A stretch of 64,000 nt of DNA from Methanolobus sp. GTDB lineage: Archaea; Halobacteriota; Methanosarcinia; Methanosarcinales; Methanosarcinaceae. The notes under the pieces were generated by a model that was given only the letters and a program-made list of their open reading frames with translations, ran no database searches and had not been told where the DNA came from. Both the position numbers and the translations under genes were made by a program. Each line of letters begins with the position of its first letter. The stretch's first letter is position 1. This document shows, in pieces, positions 9,694 to 20,500 of the stretch. The stretch is from NCBI RefSeq assembly GCF_016278385.1, contig NZ_JADQBY010000014.1, positions 124,001 through 188,000 on the forward strand, written 5' to 3'.

Positions 9694-11007
9694 TCAAAGA
9701 GATTCTGGTAAAGAATCATAATTAATCTCTGAATCACTACCAAAAACATGCTTTATATCTGCAAGAAGGACTGATCTTGCTCTTTCAATTTCTTCTTCCA
9801 GGCTGTTCAGATGTTTTCTTTCTGAATCAATATCGCTGTTTGCAGAACTGGCATGATTCTGATGCGCTTCGATTTCTCTCTCTATCTTTTCTCTTTCCTG
9901 GTAAATACTAAGGCTGTTCAATTCCTCTATCAGCTTCTCTCTTTCCGCAAGATAACTTTTTCTCTGTTCTACAAGTGCAGATATTATTTTCTTATCATTC
10001 ACAACCTGTATCTGTTTCAGGGCCTTGTCACACATCTGGTCCTTCAGTCCAAGTTCTCCGCTTTCTATCCTGCCTGTAAGTTCTGAGAGAAAATGACTAA
10101 GGTCATATTCAATTGCAGAAGCAGGATCCTCATTTATGGTTTTGAGTGTCTCCCTGTTCTCAGGCGAGAGCACGCATCTCTCATTCTCATCCTGTTTTTC
10201 CATTCTGGAAATAGCTTTTGAAAGGGGTGTGAAGAGTCTTCTTGCTTCAGAACCTACATCCGCGATATTTGTATCAAGAAGTCTAATCTCAGTTTCTAGT
10301 TGCTTTGCTCTTTCGAATTCACTGCCATTTTCAAGTTCTGTCCGCTTTGAATCATGTTCAGAAAGTTTACTTTTAACAGATTCGTACTTTACGTCCAGAT
10401 CTACTATCTTTTTAGTGCTCTGTTCTATTTCCCTGTTGACCCGTTCTATAATATCTATTTCTCCTGCAATCTTTTGTAACTCATTTATCCTTCCATTACC
10501 TTCTATTATTGAGGAATAGAGTTCGTCAAGCGAGTCTTCAAGATCTGCCAGCCCCTGGTTTATTTTCTGGTGTTCCCGGGGGTAAAGTGCCTTTATGTAG
10601 AGCAGACTTTTGCGGGTATTATCCAGAACGTTCTTCATAGTTGATTTTGCATCAGTGTAGAATTCTGAAGCTGTTGCAGGCGATGTATTTCCCGGAACCT
10701 TCAGTTTATCATCAATGAGTTTCAGGTTATTGGCCACATTATCCCTGTTTGAGTCACCAAGCTTTTCTCCTCTTTTGCTTGCCCCCTCAATAGCTTCTGC
10801 TGCCAGCAGTTCTTTTTTTAATATTTCCAGTTCTCTGAGTGCCTGTCTGATACCCTCATATTTATCTTTTACAACAGGTCTGAGCACAGTCTCCTGTCGT
10901 TTTATTTCATCTTTGACAGTACCCGGCAGCTTTTCAAAATCAAAAACAGCTGAACGGGTTTCTTCTATTTCCTGCTTTTTGCCAAAAAGCCTTTCAATAA
11001 GCTTCAT
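9694..11007 (-). CDS. Coiled-coil protein of unknown function
   Basis: A 437-residue, highly charged protein that I do not recognise. It opens MKLIERLFGKKQEIEETRSA and consists mostly of predicted coiled coil, with heptad-like Glu/Lys/Leu segments around 55-85, 150-290 and 340-420. It has no signal peptide, membrane helix or nucleotide-binding motif. ATG at 11007 is chosen over an upstream in-frame codon because GAAGAG lies just before it and because the longer version would run into the end of modC. It lies 83 bases after modC on the same strand, so cotranscription is possible, but nothing in the protein suggests metal transport. Resemblance to SMC- or SbcC-like proteins is compositional only. 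Confidence 0.75.
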   Translation of the reverse strand: MKLIERLFGKKQEIEETRSAVFDFEKLPGTVKDEIKRQETVLRPVVKDKYEGIRQALRELEILKKELLAAEAIEGASKRGEKLGDSNRDNVANNLKLIDDKLKVPGNTSPATASEFYTDAKSTMKNVLDNTRKSLLYIKALYPREHQKINQGLADLEDSLDELYSSIIEGNGRINELQKIAGEIDIIERVNREIEQSTKKIVDLDVKYESVKSKLSEHDSKRTELENGSEFERAKQLETEIRLLDTNIADVGSEARRLFTPLSKAISRMEKQDENERCVLSPENRETLKTINEDPASAIEYDLSHFLSELTGRIESGELGLKDQMCDKALKQIQVVNDKKIISALVEQRKSYLAEREKLIEELNSLSIYQEREKIEREIEAHQNHASSANSDIDSERKHLNSLEEEIERARSVLLADIKHVFGSDSEINYDSLPESL

Positions 11008-11090
11008 CTCTTCTACTAAATGATGCAATCTAACTTTATATGATTTTTGGACAGTATTTTTTGTTAAATTAATGCAGTCCGGGAAAATGC

Positions 11091-12212
11091 TTAAAAAATG
11101 ACTATCCTGCTCTTTTCGATCATGGCCAGGCACTTGTCACCGGCTTTAAGATCCACATCCTCAAATAACTGGTTTGCAATCTCAGCGATAAGCAGGTTTT
11201 CGTGTTCTTCTATCTCAAGGGCCAAAACCCTGCTGGCTCCCTTGTTCACAACACTCTTTACACATGCTTGGTATGTATTTTCTCCACTCTCTAAACTATC
11301 GGAAAGAGGTAATATGCGCAGATTCTCAGGTCGGATTCCCCATGTTATCCTCTCTGATATATTACAATCAAAATCCGGCTTATTTGCGGTTACCTGCAGG
11401 TTTCCGCATTTGAGTGTTAGTGTGCCGGGTGTATTTTCTTCATTTACCACGGTGTCTTCAAAGATATTTGAAAGTCCCACAAGCTCAGCAACATGCCTGT
11501 TTTTAGGGTGATAAAACACTTCTTCAGGAGTTCCTGTTTGCTGTACACGTCCTTCATGGAATATGATAACCTTATCCGCAATTGTGAAAGCTTCTACGTG
11601 GTTGTGGGTGATAAAAAGCACAGGTATCTCTAGTTCTCTTTGTATCTCCTTGATCTTCTCCCGGAGTTTCATGCGAACAACCATGTCAAGTGCAGAGAAC
11701 GGTTCATCCAGCAATAGGATATCTGGTTTAGGGGCAAGGGCTCTTGCAAGAGCAACTCTTTGTTTCTGTCCACCTGAAAGCTGGGAGGGATAATTATTCT
11801 CCAGTCCATCTATCTGAAGCATTTGCAACATTTCCCGGATCATTTTCTCCTTTTCTTCCTTATCCCATCCTTTAAGCCCGTAGCCAATGTTCTTATTCAC
11901 GTCCATATGCGGGAAAAGGGCATAGTTCTGGAACACGTATCCGAGGCTGCGTTGCTGCACAGGAAGATTAATCCTTTTATGACAATCAAAGTACACGTTG
12001 TCATTAACGGTTATCTTGCCGCCATTTGGTTCAAGTAGTCCGGATATACATTGCAGAGTTGTTGTCTTTCCGGAGCCGGAACGTCCGAAAAGCACCACCA
12101 GTTCATTTCCAACCTCAAATTGGACATCAAGAGTAAAAGTGGCGGCTATACCCCTTTTCTTGTCACTTTTCTTATTGTAATACCGTTTTCTGAAATCGAC
12201 CTTGATGCCCAC
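11091..12212 (-). CDS. modC: Molybdate/tungstate ABC transporter, ATP-binding protein
   Basis: ATPase subunit, 373 residues, powering oxyanion import with the permease encoded just upstream. It shows Walker A GRSGSGKTTT (about 42-51), Q-loop VFQNYALFP, ABC signature LSGGQKQRVALARAL, Walker B ILLLDEPFSALD and the switch histidine in LFITHNHVEA. A C-terminal region of about 130 residues fits the TOBE/MOP regulatory domain of ModC/WtpC. The start is GTG at 12212, supported by GAGGTG five bases upstream, nine bases after modB. Molybdate and tungstate cannot be told apart from sequence. Methanogens need one or both for formylmethanofuran dehydrogenase (family knowledge). Confidence 0.93.
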   Translation of the reverse strand: MGIKVDFRKRYYNKKSDKKRGIAATFTLDVQFEVGNELVVLFGRSGSGKTTTLQCISGLLEPNGGKITVNDNVYFDCHKRINLPVQQRSLGYVFQNYALFPHMDVNKNIGYGLKGWDKEEKEKMIREMLQMLQIDGLENNYPSQLSGGQKQRVALARALAPKPDILLLDEPFSALDMVVRMKLREKIKEIQRELEIPVLFITHNHVEAFTIADKVIIFHEGRVQQTGTPEEVFYHPKNRHVAELVGLSNIFEDTVVNEENTPGTLTLKCGNLQVTANKPDFDCNISERITWGIRPENLRILPLSDSLESGENTYQACVKSVVNKGASRVLALEIEEHENLLIAEIANQLFEDVDLKAGDKCLAMIEKSRIVIF

Positions 12213-12221
12213 AATTACACC

Positions 12222-12890
12222 TCATATCTTCCAGCTATTGACAAGTTTTGCAGTTATGGCCATGGAGAGCAGGGACATGACTACAAGTATTATCACCAGC
12301 ATGTTGGCAAGTTCGCTGTTCCCTGCCTGGAATGCGCTATATATTGAAATGGACATTGTGTTTGTTCTTCCGGGAATATTTCCTGCAACCATAAGTGTTG
12401 CACCGAATTCACCAACAGCTCTTGCAAAACTCAGGACCGTTCCTGCAAGTATTCCTTTTTTGGCAAGCGGGAGTGTGATGAAAAGTGCAGTTTCAAGTTC
12501 CTTTCTTCCAAGGGTGAATGCGGCATATTCAAATTCCCTGTCCACTGCTTCAATGGCGGCAGTAGTTGTTTTCACCATAAGTGGGAGTGATACTACAAAA
12601 GCTGCAATGACGGCTGCTTCCCATGTGAAAAGTATGGTCCATCCTGTGAGGTCATATAATATGTTCCCAAGAAATCCGTTCTTTCCCAGTAACACCACCA
12701 GAAGATATCCTGTTACAGTTGGTGGGAGTACAAGGGGCAAAGTGACAAGAGAATCTGCGATCAGTTTTCCCCTGAAATCACGTCTTGCGAGAATATATGA
12801 TATGATTATGCCTATCAATGCCACTACAAAGGTAGATAGGATTGCTATTTTCAGCGTGATTACAAGGGGAAACCAGATCTGGTCAGGCAT
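12222..12890 (-). CDS. modB: Molybdate/tungstate ABC transporter, permease
   Basis: A 222-residue inner-membrane permease with about five or six hydrophobic helices. The cytoplasmic EAA loop reads EAVDREFEYAAFTLGRKE, followed by ITLPLAKKGI, which docks the ATPase. GAVGEFGATLMVAGNIPGRT late in the protein is typical of ModB. It sits between modA and modC with very short spacers, so the three form one operon read right to left. Confidence 0.93.
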   Translation of the reverse strand: MPDQIWFPLVITLKIAILSTFVVALIGIIISYILARRDFRGKLIADSLVTLPLVLPPTVTGYLLVVLLGKNGFLGNILYDLTGWTILFTWEAAVIAAFVVSLPLMVKTTTAAIEAVDREFEYAAFTLGRKELETALFITLPLAKKGILAGTVLSFARAVGEFGATLMVAGNIPGRTNTMSISIYSAFQAGNSELANMLVIILVVMSLLSMAITAKLVNSWKI

Positions 12891-12907
12891 TGTGTTTTAT
12901 TTCCTGT

Positions 12908-13714
12908 TTATGCTGTGAATCCGTATGATTCCAGTATTGTCTTTCCTTCATCGGAAGTAACAAAGTCTACGAATGTTTGTGCTTCATTCTGATGTTCTGA
13001 TGCTGAAAGCACTGCTATCGGATAATTTATGGGAGTTACTGTAGGTACTGTTGCCTTAATTTCGATGGTGTCAGGTTCTGATGTTGCTGCATCTGTACTG
13101 TAGACAAATCCTGCGTCAACCTCTCCTCTTTCAACATATACGAGAACCTGTTTAACATCATCTGCAAGCAATGTCTTTGATTCAAGTTCATCCCATAGGC
13201 CTGTTTCTTCAAGTGCTTCCACAGTATATTTTCCAACAGGTGCTGTCTCAGGGTTACCGATGCATATTGTCTCTACTTCTTCTGAGATAAGGTCTTCAGG
13301 TGTGCTGATATTCAGTTCACTGTCAACAGGTGTTATCAGAACGACTGTGTTTGCTGCAAAGTCCTTTCTTGAGTCTTCAATGATAAGGGACTGGTTGTTT
13401 AATATATCCATGTGACTCTGTGATGCAGATGCAAACACATCGATAGGTGCACCGCCTTCAATTTGCATTCTGAGGGTTCCTGATCCTGCAAAGTTGAAAT
13501 TGATATCTATTGTCGGATTCTCGTCTTCGAATTGTTCTTCAATATCTGTGAAAGCCTCGGTGAGGCTTGCTGCAGCGGACACTGTTATTATTGTAACTTT
13601 TTCCTGCTCTGATTCCATGCCACTATCATTACCGGTGTCTGCACATCCACTTACAAAGAGTACAACTGTAAGTATGGCTGCAATAGTCAGAATGAGTATT
13701 TTGCTTTGTACCAT
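12908..13714 (-). CDS. modA: Molybdate/tungstate-binding lipoprotein
   Basis: Extracellular substrate-binding protein of the mod operon, 268 residues from the chosen start. The N-terminus MVQSKILILTIAAIL leads to a lipobox-like VSGC, so the mature protein is probably lipid-anchored at its Cys. The oxyanion-binding segments VSAAASLTEAF and AGSGTLRMQIEGGAPIDVFA are diagnostic of ModA. Start ATG 13714 is preferred over an in-frame codon 33 bases upstream because GAAAGGT lies at normal spacing before it. The gene is first in the operon, and a perfect palindrome lies 58 bases upstream. Confidence 0.92.
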   Translation of the reverse strand: MVQSKILILTIAAILTVVLFVSGCADTGNDSGMESEQEKVTIITVSAAASLTEAFTDIEEQFEDENPTIDINFNFAGSGTLRMQIEGGAPIDVFASASQSHMDILNNQSLIIEDSRKDFAANTVVLITPVDSELNISTPEDLISEEVETICIGNPETAPVGKYTVEALEETGLWDELESKTLLADDVKQVLVYVERGEVDAGFVYSTDAATSEPDTIEIKATVPTVTPINYPIAVLSASEHQNEAQTFVDFVTSDEGKTILESYGFTA

Positions 13715-13771
13715 AATTATTACCTTTCCATATTTGCTCAGTTGCACTTTGCGGTGAAGGTATGTTCTTCA

Positions 13772-13799
13772 TGCGTTATGTTCAACTAAACATAACGCA
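13772..13799 (-). promoter_or_regulatory. ModE-like operator upstream of modA
   Basis: Perfect inverted repeat with 11-base arms TGCGTTATGTT and AACATAACGCA around a 6-base spacer. Arm sequence and spacing resemble the bacterial ModE half-site pattern (CG-TAT-T, N6 spacer). On the coding strand a TATA-like ACTTATATCAAAAG lies at about 13811-13824, which would put the transcription start inside the palindrome. Repression of modABC by a ModE-family protein when metal is plentiful is inferred; no modE gene is in the window. Confidence 0.75.
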
Positions 13800-13892
13800 A
13801 CAGTTCCTTCTTTTGATATAAGTATCTTTCCTGGCAGGGATACTGCTAAGTTAAGGAGTATTTCAAATGGATAAACAGATTTGCTTAAAAAC

Positions 13893-13919
13893 AGAAAAAA
13901 GCAGCACCAAAGATGCTGC
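13893..13919 (-). terminator. Terminator after the cyclophilin gene
   Basis: Read on the minus strand, GCAGCA-TCTTTGG-TGCTGC forms a perfect stem followed directly by a run of seven T. It lies 19 bases past the cyclophilin stop and should separate it from modABC. Confidence 0.75.
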
Positions 13920-13938
13920 AAAATAAGTTGATGTTGAG

Positions 13939-14370
13939 TTATTCTTCAACAACAGTCAATTTTTTCATTACGTCTTTTCCCTTGATCTTATTGACGACAT
14001 CCATGCCCTCAATTACCTGACCAAAGACAGTGTGTACACCATCAAGATGTGGCTGTGGTGAGTGTGTAATGAAGAACTGACTTCCACCGGTATTCTTCCC
14101 TGCATGTGCCATTGAAAGTGCGCCCTTACCGTGTTTGCGTGGGTTTCCTTTTGTTTCACACTTTATTGAGTATCCTGGTCCACCGGTTCCATTTCCTGTT
14201 GGGCATCCTCCCTGGATCATAAAATTGGGGATTACTCTGTGGAACGTAAGTCCGTCATAGAAGCCTTCCTTTATGAGTTTCTCAAAGTTTGCAACAGTCT
14301 TTGGTGCATCCTTTTCGAACAGTTCCAGAGTGATGGTTCCTTTGTCGGTTTCGATGATTGCTTTCTTCAT
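13939..14370 (-). CDS. Cyclophilin-type peptidyl-prolyl cis-trans isomerase
   Basis: Cytoplasmic proline isomerase and folding helper, 143 residues. It has the cyclophilin core motifs [47 protein letters not shown] and [12 protein letters not shown], including the active-site Arg, Phe, Gln and His residues. There is no signal peptide. ATG at 14370 is chosen over GTG at 14379 because AAGGTG sits at normal spacing before the ATG and would overlap the GTG. The gene appears monocistronic and is divergent from the large surface-protein gene. Confidence 0.95.
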   Translation of the reverse strand: MKKAIIETDKGTITLELFEKDAPKTVANFEKLIKEGFYDGLTFHRVIPNFMIQGGCPTGNGTGGPGYSIKCETKGNPRKHGKGALSMAHAGKNTGGSQFFITHSPQPHLDGVHTVFGQVIEGMDVVNKIKGKDVMKKLTVVEE

Positions 14371-14577
14371 GAATTTCACCTTAATGAGATTTGTTAATGG
14401 GTGTGCCGGATTTAAGTGTTTCTGTAAGGTAGCTTAATAATATGGGTTAATTTTATGAGCACATATAGTATAACAACTAATTTATATTTGCACTTATATA
14501 TCTATTACACATACTATAATGTACGGTATTTAATTTCAATAAACAGGTTGACAATAGGGTGAGCTTGAGGTATCTTC

Positions 14578-17500
14578 ATGAAACTTTTAAAAAAATCAAT
14601 CAATATCTCTCTAATTCTTCTTTTCTTTTCAATATCGGCCTCAGCGCTGGATGTTGAATTTTTAACAACTGATCTTCAAAGTAACGCAGGTGTTCCTGTT
14701 AATATTAGTGTATTAGTTACATACACTGGCAATAGCACTCCTGTCAATAATACGCTGGTGAATTTCACAGCAGACCTGGGAATCCTTAGTCCTTCTTTTA
14801 GATACACAAATTCATCAGGTATTGCAGAAGTTTTGCTTAATTCTACTATAGCAGGAACTGCACATCTCAATGCAAGTGCAGGCAGTGCATATAACCTGAC
14901 AGATGTAACATTTGTTCCACTGGAAATTACGTCCTTGCCTGCTGAATCCAATTATTCTGTCAATGCTGCAGGCAACCTCACCAACATTACATTCTATCCG
15001 ATTGATATTTTTGGAAATATCAACTCGAGTGAAGCAATCTCTTTAAACATCATCATAAATGACAGGTTTGGAATCCTACTTCATGATATTGATTTATCTG
15101 TTACTGTTGGCAATGTCAAACTTTTAGAAGCCAATAAAACAGATTCAAGTCAATCATACATAAACGACTCCGTCAACGGTGCTGTACTGCAGATAAATTC
15201 AACAATTGCAGGCAGTATTTACATCAATTCAACTGCAGGGTCTGCTTCAAACAGTACATACCTTCAGATAATTCCTGCTTCCCCGGGTTTGATGAGGGTT
15301 TCATATGATGCTGATTATACTGTTAATACAAGTTCAAATGTTAATGTCATTGTTTATGATCAATATTCAAACCCTATCGAAAATGCATATGTTAAATTCA
15401 ATGCAAGCTCGCCTGCAAATACAAATTATAACAGTCCGATTACATACAATTCCGCTTCCGTAAATGTCAACGGCGGGTTAACTGATGTCGATGGACAGTT
15501 ACACAATGTTTTTACAACCGATAAGAGATCAGGTGACAACATAGTAAGTATAGGTGTGGCAAACAGTTCATTTCAACATAATATCACAATAACCGGTATT
15601 GCAGATAGTATCGACGAGCTCTTCCTTACTCATTCTCCCGAATATGCTATAGCAAATAATATGGACTACTATACTTTGTCAGCCCGTCCTGTAGATCAGT
15701 TCAAAAATCCAATATTACCAACCATAAGCAACATCAAAAAGCAGGTACGATTTACATCAAGCAGTGGTTCAGTGTTGGTTCCACTGAACAGTCAGGGAAG
15801 CGCAAAAATCAAGGTTGGCCCAACCCCTTATGTGGAATCTCTTTCGATAACAGCTACCTACAGAAATGAGTCCGGATATACTAGCTTCACCAACAGCACC
15901 GAATTAAATTTTACAGCAGATGAGCTGGATTCGCTGGATCTTTACGCAGTTCCTAATATGGTACTGGATTATACTCAAAATGGAAACCACAACTCAACTA
16001 TCACTTTAGTTGCTCTGGACCAGTGGGGACATTCATTACCAGATATCCCTGTGACTCTTAATAACACCAATACAACAGTTGGAACATTGAGAGTAGATGG
16101 TATCGGTTTAACTGATTACATCAATGCCAGTACTGATTCAGACGGTAGATTATATGCTACATTTACCGGTAATATCTCAGGAAATTCAAGCATTATAGCT
16201 ACAAGTGGTAATTTCAGTCTATTAACGAATGTCACTGTCAAAGACGAACCTTTTCTGAGTATATCGATTACTGTAGACCCACCTTCGGTAGACAGTGGAT
16301 CACTTGTAAATGTAACGACAGTAATCTCTGTTGAAGGTGAACTTCCGATTGTAAGGCCAGCTGCAAGTGCTATGCTTGTCCTTGACAGATCAGGTAGTAT
16401 GGATCCTGACTACTATGCAGGCAATCCTCTTGATGTTGTTCTTGTGATGGACCGCTCAGGAAGTATGTCAGGAACGCCAATTGCAGATGCAAAAATAGCA
16501 GCAAAAGAATTTGTAGACCACCTTGCTTCTAACGCAGAGGTCGGTCTTGTTTCATTTGCAGGCACTAGTTCTACGGATTTGGGTCTTACTCACCTGGACT
16601 CATACACCAACACCAGTCTTGCACACAATGCAATTGATGCTATAGTGGATGGTGGTTCGACTGCAATGGGTGAAGGTATGGGGGATGCAAATGATATGCT
16701 TATTAACGATGGCCGTTCAATTGCCAAAAGAGCAATGGTAGTCCTAACAGACGGAAATACTAATGCAGGTGAGGACCAACAGGGTGATAGTGCAATTAAT
16801 AATGCCTTAGATAATGGAATTGTTATCTACACGATAGGTTTGGGAAATAACCTGGATGAATCTCTTTTAATGCATATAGCCTCAGAAACAGGTGGTAAAT
16901 ATTATAATGCACCAACAAGTTCCGAATTGAAAGGGATATACGCCAGTATTGCTCAGGAATTAAGTGACTATGACGCGGTAGATGTTGAATTTGGTGTGGA
17001 TGGATTTACTCCTTATGATTATATATTCCATGATTCCCTTGAAATGGATAGTCCTTTAGATGAAGATTCTGTTATTCTTAAATTTGAAGGATATGACTTA
17101 GATACTGTTTTTAATGCAGGTTCCCAGTTCGGTGGAGCAAATGCCGGAGAGTGTCTTGTCCAGGTGAACGGGGCTAACTTCACATTAATTCCATCTGTTA
17201 ACATACCCGCTAATAATGGAAAATGGGTAGAGTACGAATACAACATGAGCGGTTATCTGAATCCAGTTTCAAATAATTTAACATTCTACGAGTACCGTGA
17301 GTATCTGAATCTATCTGCCTATGATAATATGGGAAGGAACGTAGGAATTTTCTGGAATAATTATTCGATAGCATCTAATTCAAGTGTTTTTCCTTTGAAC
17401 GGTGAACCTTATGTTTTCTCCTGGGATCTGCCCAATACAGATTCTTATAACAACACGTTTGTTATCAACGAAACGATAAATGATATTAAGGTCCAGCTTG

Positions 17501-20500
17501 ATTGGGAGGATGATGCTAATGAGCTTCATCTTCAGCTGACAAGTCCTTCAGGGCATGTATATGGTACTCTTAACGATAGTCGTGGATACTATGCAGAGAG
17601 CAATACATCCGAGTATATCTGGATTCGTCCGGTGTTCACTACCTATCCAGATGACGATGTAGATGCAGTTGAAATGGGCACCTGGACAGTTGAAGTCATA
17701 GGTTTTGGTACAGGTTCAGAGGATTTTGCCATCTCTACATATATAGACAAGAAGAGTGCGACTCAGTTGTCTTCTCATGCATTCACATCCAGTTTCGATG
17801 AAACAAGGGGCGACCAGGCAGGACTTGTCCTTTACAGTTTTGAAGACCTGGTATTAAGTAATACTCAAACAAGTTACGTTCTGGATAATAGTACCTGGGT
17901 AGGGTATTTTACAGCACAGGAAGATGGTTATTACACTTTTGATATTTCCTGGGATGATGGTTCACTGATGGATGTAAATCTCTATAGTGGTGCAGACATC
18001 GTGGCCTCATCAAGCGGAACTTCCTCCTGTGAAGTTTCCAAGACTCTTACAGCAGGGAAGACGTATCATCTGGATATTGTCAAAGGGGATAATTCTCTCA
18101 CTGATACACAATTCACAATAGAGGATTCAACAACTGTACTGGATAATATCATGGCTGCATATTATGATGCCAGTGGAGACGGTTCTACTCCTAAGTTCCG
18201 TACATTGGAAGAAGGTAATTCGTGGTCCGCAGAACAATATGCCAATCACGTAGGTGGATGGCCTTATTATCTGAAACTTGAGTCCAATCCGCTAAATTCT
18301 GAGGTAATCATGTGTACCGCAAATGATTTCCTTGACTTGAAGGCACAGGTTTGGGATGCTTCTTCATGGAGTGATGTAGAAGTACTCTCTGAGAATCTGG
18401 ATTCGAAGCCATATTTAGATGCATCAGTCGATTATTACACAAGAAGTTTTGACATCAAATATGAACAGACATCAGGGGATGCTATCGTTGTTTATATGGA
18501 TATGAATATAAGCAATTCCACACCTCTGTACAGAGTCTGGGATGGTTCTATATGGAGTTCCGCTACTGCAGTAGAAGGTTTCAGTCCAACAGGAAATGGT
18601 AGTATTGAATGGATCCAGCTTGCTACAGATCCGGAGTCTGATGATATGGTTCTTATGACACTTGATGATGCAGGACATCTTTATGGTAGTGTGTGGGATG
18701 GTTCTTCCTGGGATGAATTTGAAGAACTATCAATCAATGCAGGCATGGACGGCTATCAGTGCTTTGATGTGGTGTATGAGCACGACTCTGGAAGGGCAAT
18801 GGTTTCATGGTATGACCAGTCCGGTTCTGTAAAATACCGTATTTGGAATGGCTTAAATCTATGGATGCCTGTAAAGACACTTTATTCTTCTACTGAACAT
18901 GTGTATTGGATAAAGATGGCAAGCAACCCGAATTCAGATGAAATTCTCTTGGCAACACAGGATGAATATAAAGATGTTCATGTAACCGTATGGGATGGCT
19001 TGTCATGGGAAGTGCCACTCGAAGTTGAACTCAATGTTTATGAACTTAACAGAAGATCCGTAGATGTTGCTTTTGAAGCCTCCGGTGGTGAAGGTATAGT
19101 TGTATGGGGTGATAATTCATACATATCCAAGTATCGTACATGGGACGGTTCAGCATGGAGTAGTGAGTTCTCAGCAAACAATCTTGGAAGCGGTTATACG
19201 CGCTGGGTGCAGCTAACGTCGATACCTGAAACCGATGAGATTTTCCTTATGACCTCAGATGGTGGTCATGATATTAATGTCCAGAAATGGAATGGTTCTT
19301 CGTGGGTATACATTTATGAAATGGAAGCCTCATCCACAAGGCTATTTGAATGCTTTGATCTGGTAATTGATGACAAGGAAAATATTGTTGAGGATACTCC
19401 TGTTGTATGGAACGAGTGGACAGCCAGTGCGGAATCAACTTTCAACAATGACTCACTCACTCATCTTGAAAGCGTAATAGACACGATGAATGCAGACGGT
19501 TTAACTGCAATTGATGAAGGTTTGTTTGTTGCCAACAACGAACTTTCCTCAGTGGAAGGTAACTCTACAATTGTTATAATGTCAGACGGACTGGATAATG
19601 CAGGTTATCATTCCTTGCTGGAAGAAGCATATAGAGCAAGGGACAACAATTCCGTGATTTATACAGTAGGATTCGGTAATGATGAATCTGAAGTAGATCC
19701 TATGCTGGAAGAAATTGCAATCATAACCGGTGGAGAATACTATTTTGCACCTAACTCCAGTGTCCTGAAAGACATTTTCAGGGGAATTGCAGCCCAGATC
19801 ACCAATTTCTCGACAAGTGGTACTGCAATGAACATTGACATCCCTTACAACTATGTCACTCCACTATCTGTTGCAAAGACTACTTATATCTCAGGAAGCA
19901 GCAATTCCACAATTGGTAACGAGTCTTATTTTGAAGTTCCAAAGGCACCTTCTACAGGTAATGCTGAACCTTCTATCACGTCACTAAGTGATAGAACAAG
20001 GCTTCAGTGGTATTTGCCAAACATGGATTCCGGTGATAAATGGGGTGTATGGTACCAGTTGAGGATAGAAGGTGTAGGCTATATACCCGTTATTATGCCA
20101 ACATCCTCAGTAACATATACTGATCTAAGTTCTGAAGTAGTCAATGTTATCATACCTGCATCAGGTGGTACAAGTGTAGGTGGTGGTTTTGGGAACATCA
20201 GTTCCTATTTGCTAGGTACTTTTAACATGGCTCCTGACAGGTCTATAGTATTTGTTGACAATACTACAAGTATACAGTTGTCAGTCAAGGATACAAATGG
20301 GGATAATAGTGCTGCTTATGTGCACCTTTATACTGATGTTGGATATTTTGGAAATTATGAGAATCCTATCAATGTGACAGTTGTAGGGTCTGACAATGTT
20401 GACTTCACAAGTGCTGTTGCCAGCAAAGCCCATATAACAGCTTATGCATACAATCTTAATAATGCAAGTGATGTTATTGGGGCTTGGGACATGATTGCTG

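Noticed and set aside
10136-10519. Ser/Phe-rich open frame antisense to the coiled-coil gene
   Set aside because: No ribosome site, and composition expected from the reverse of Glu/Lys-rich codons.
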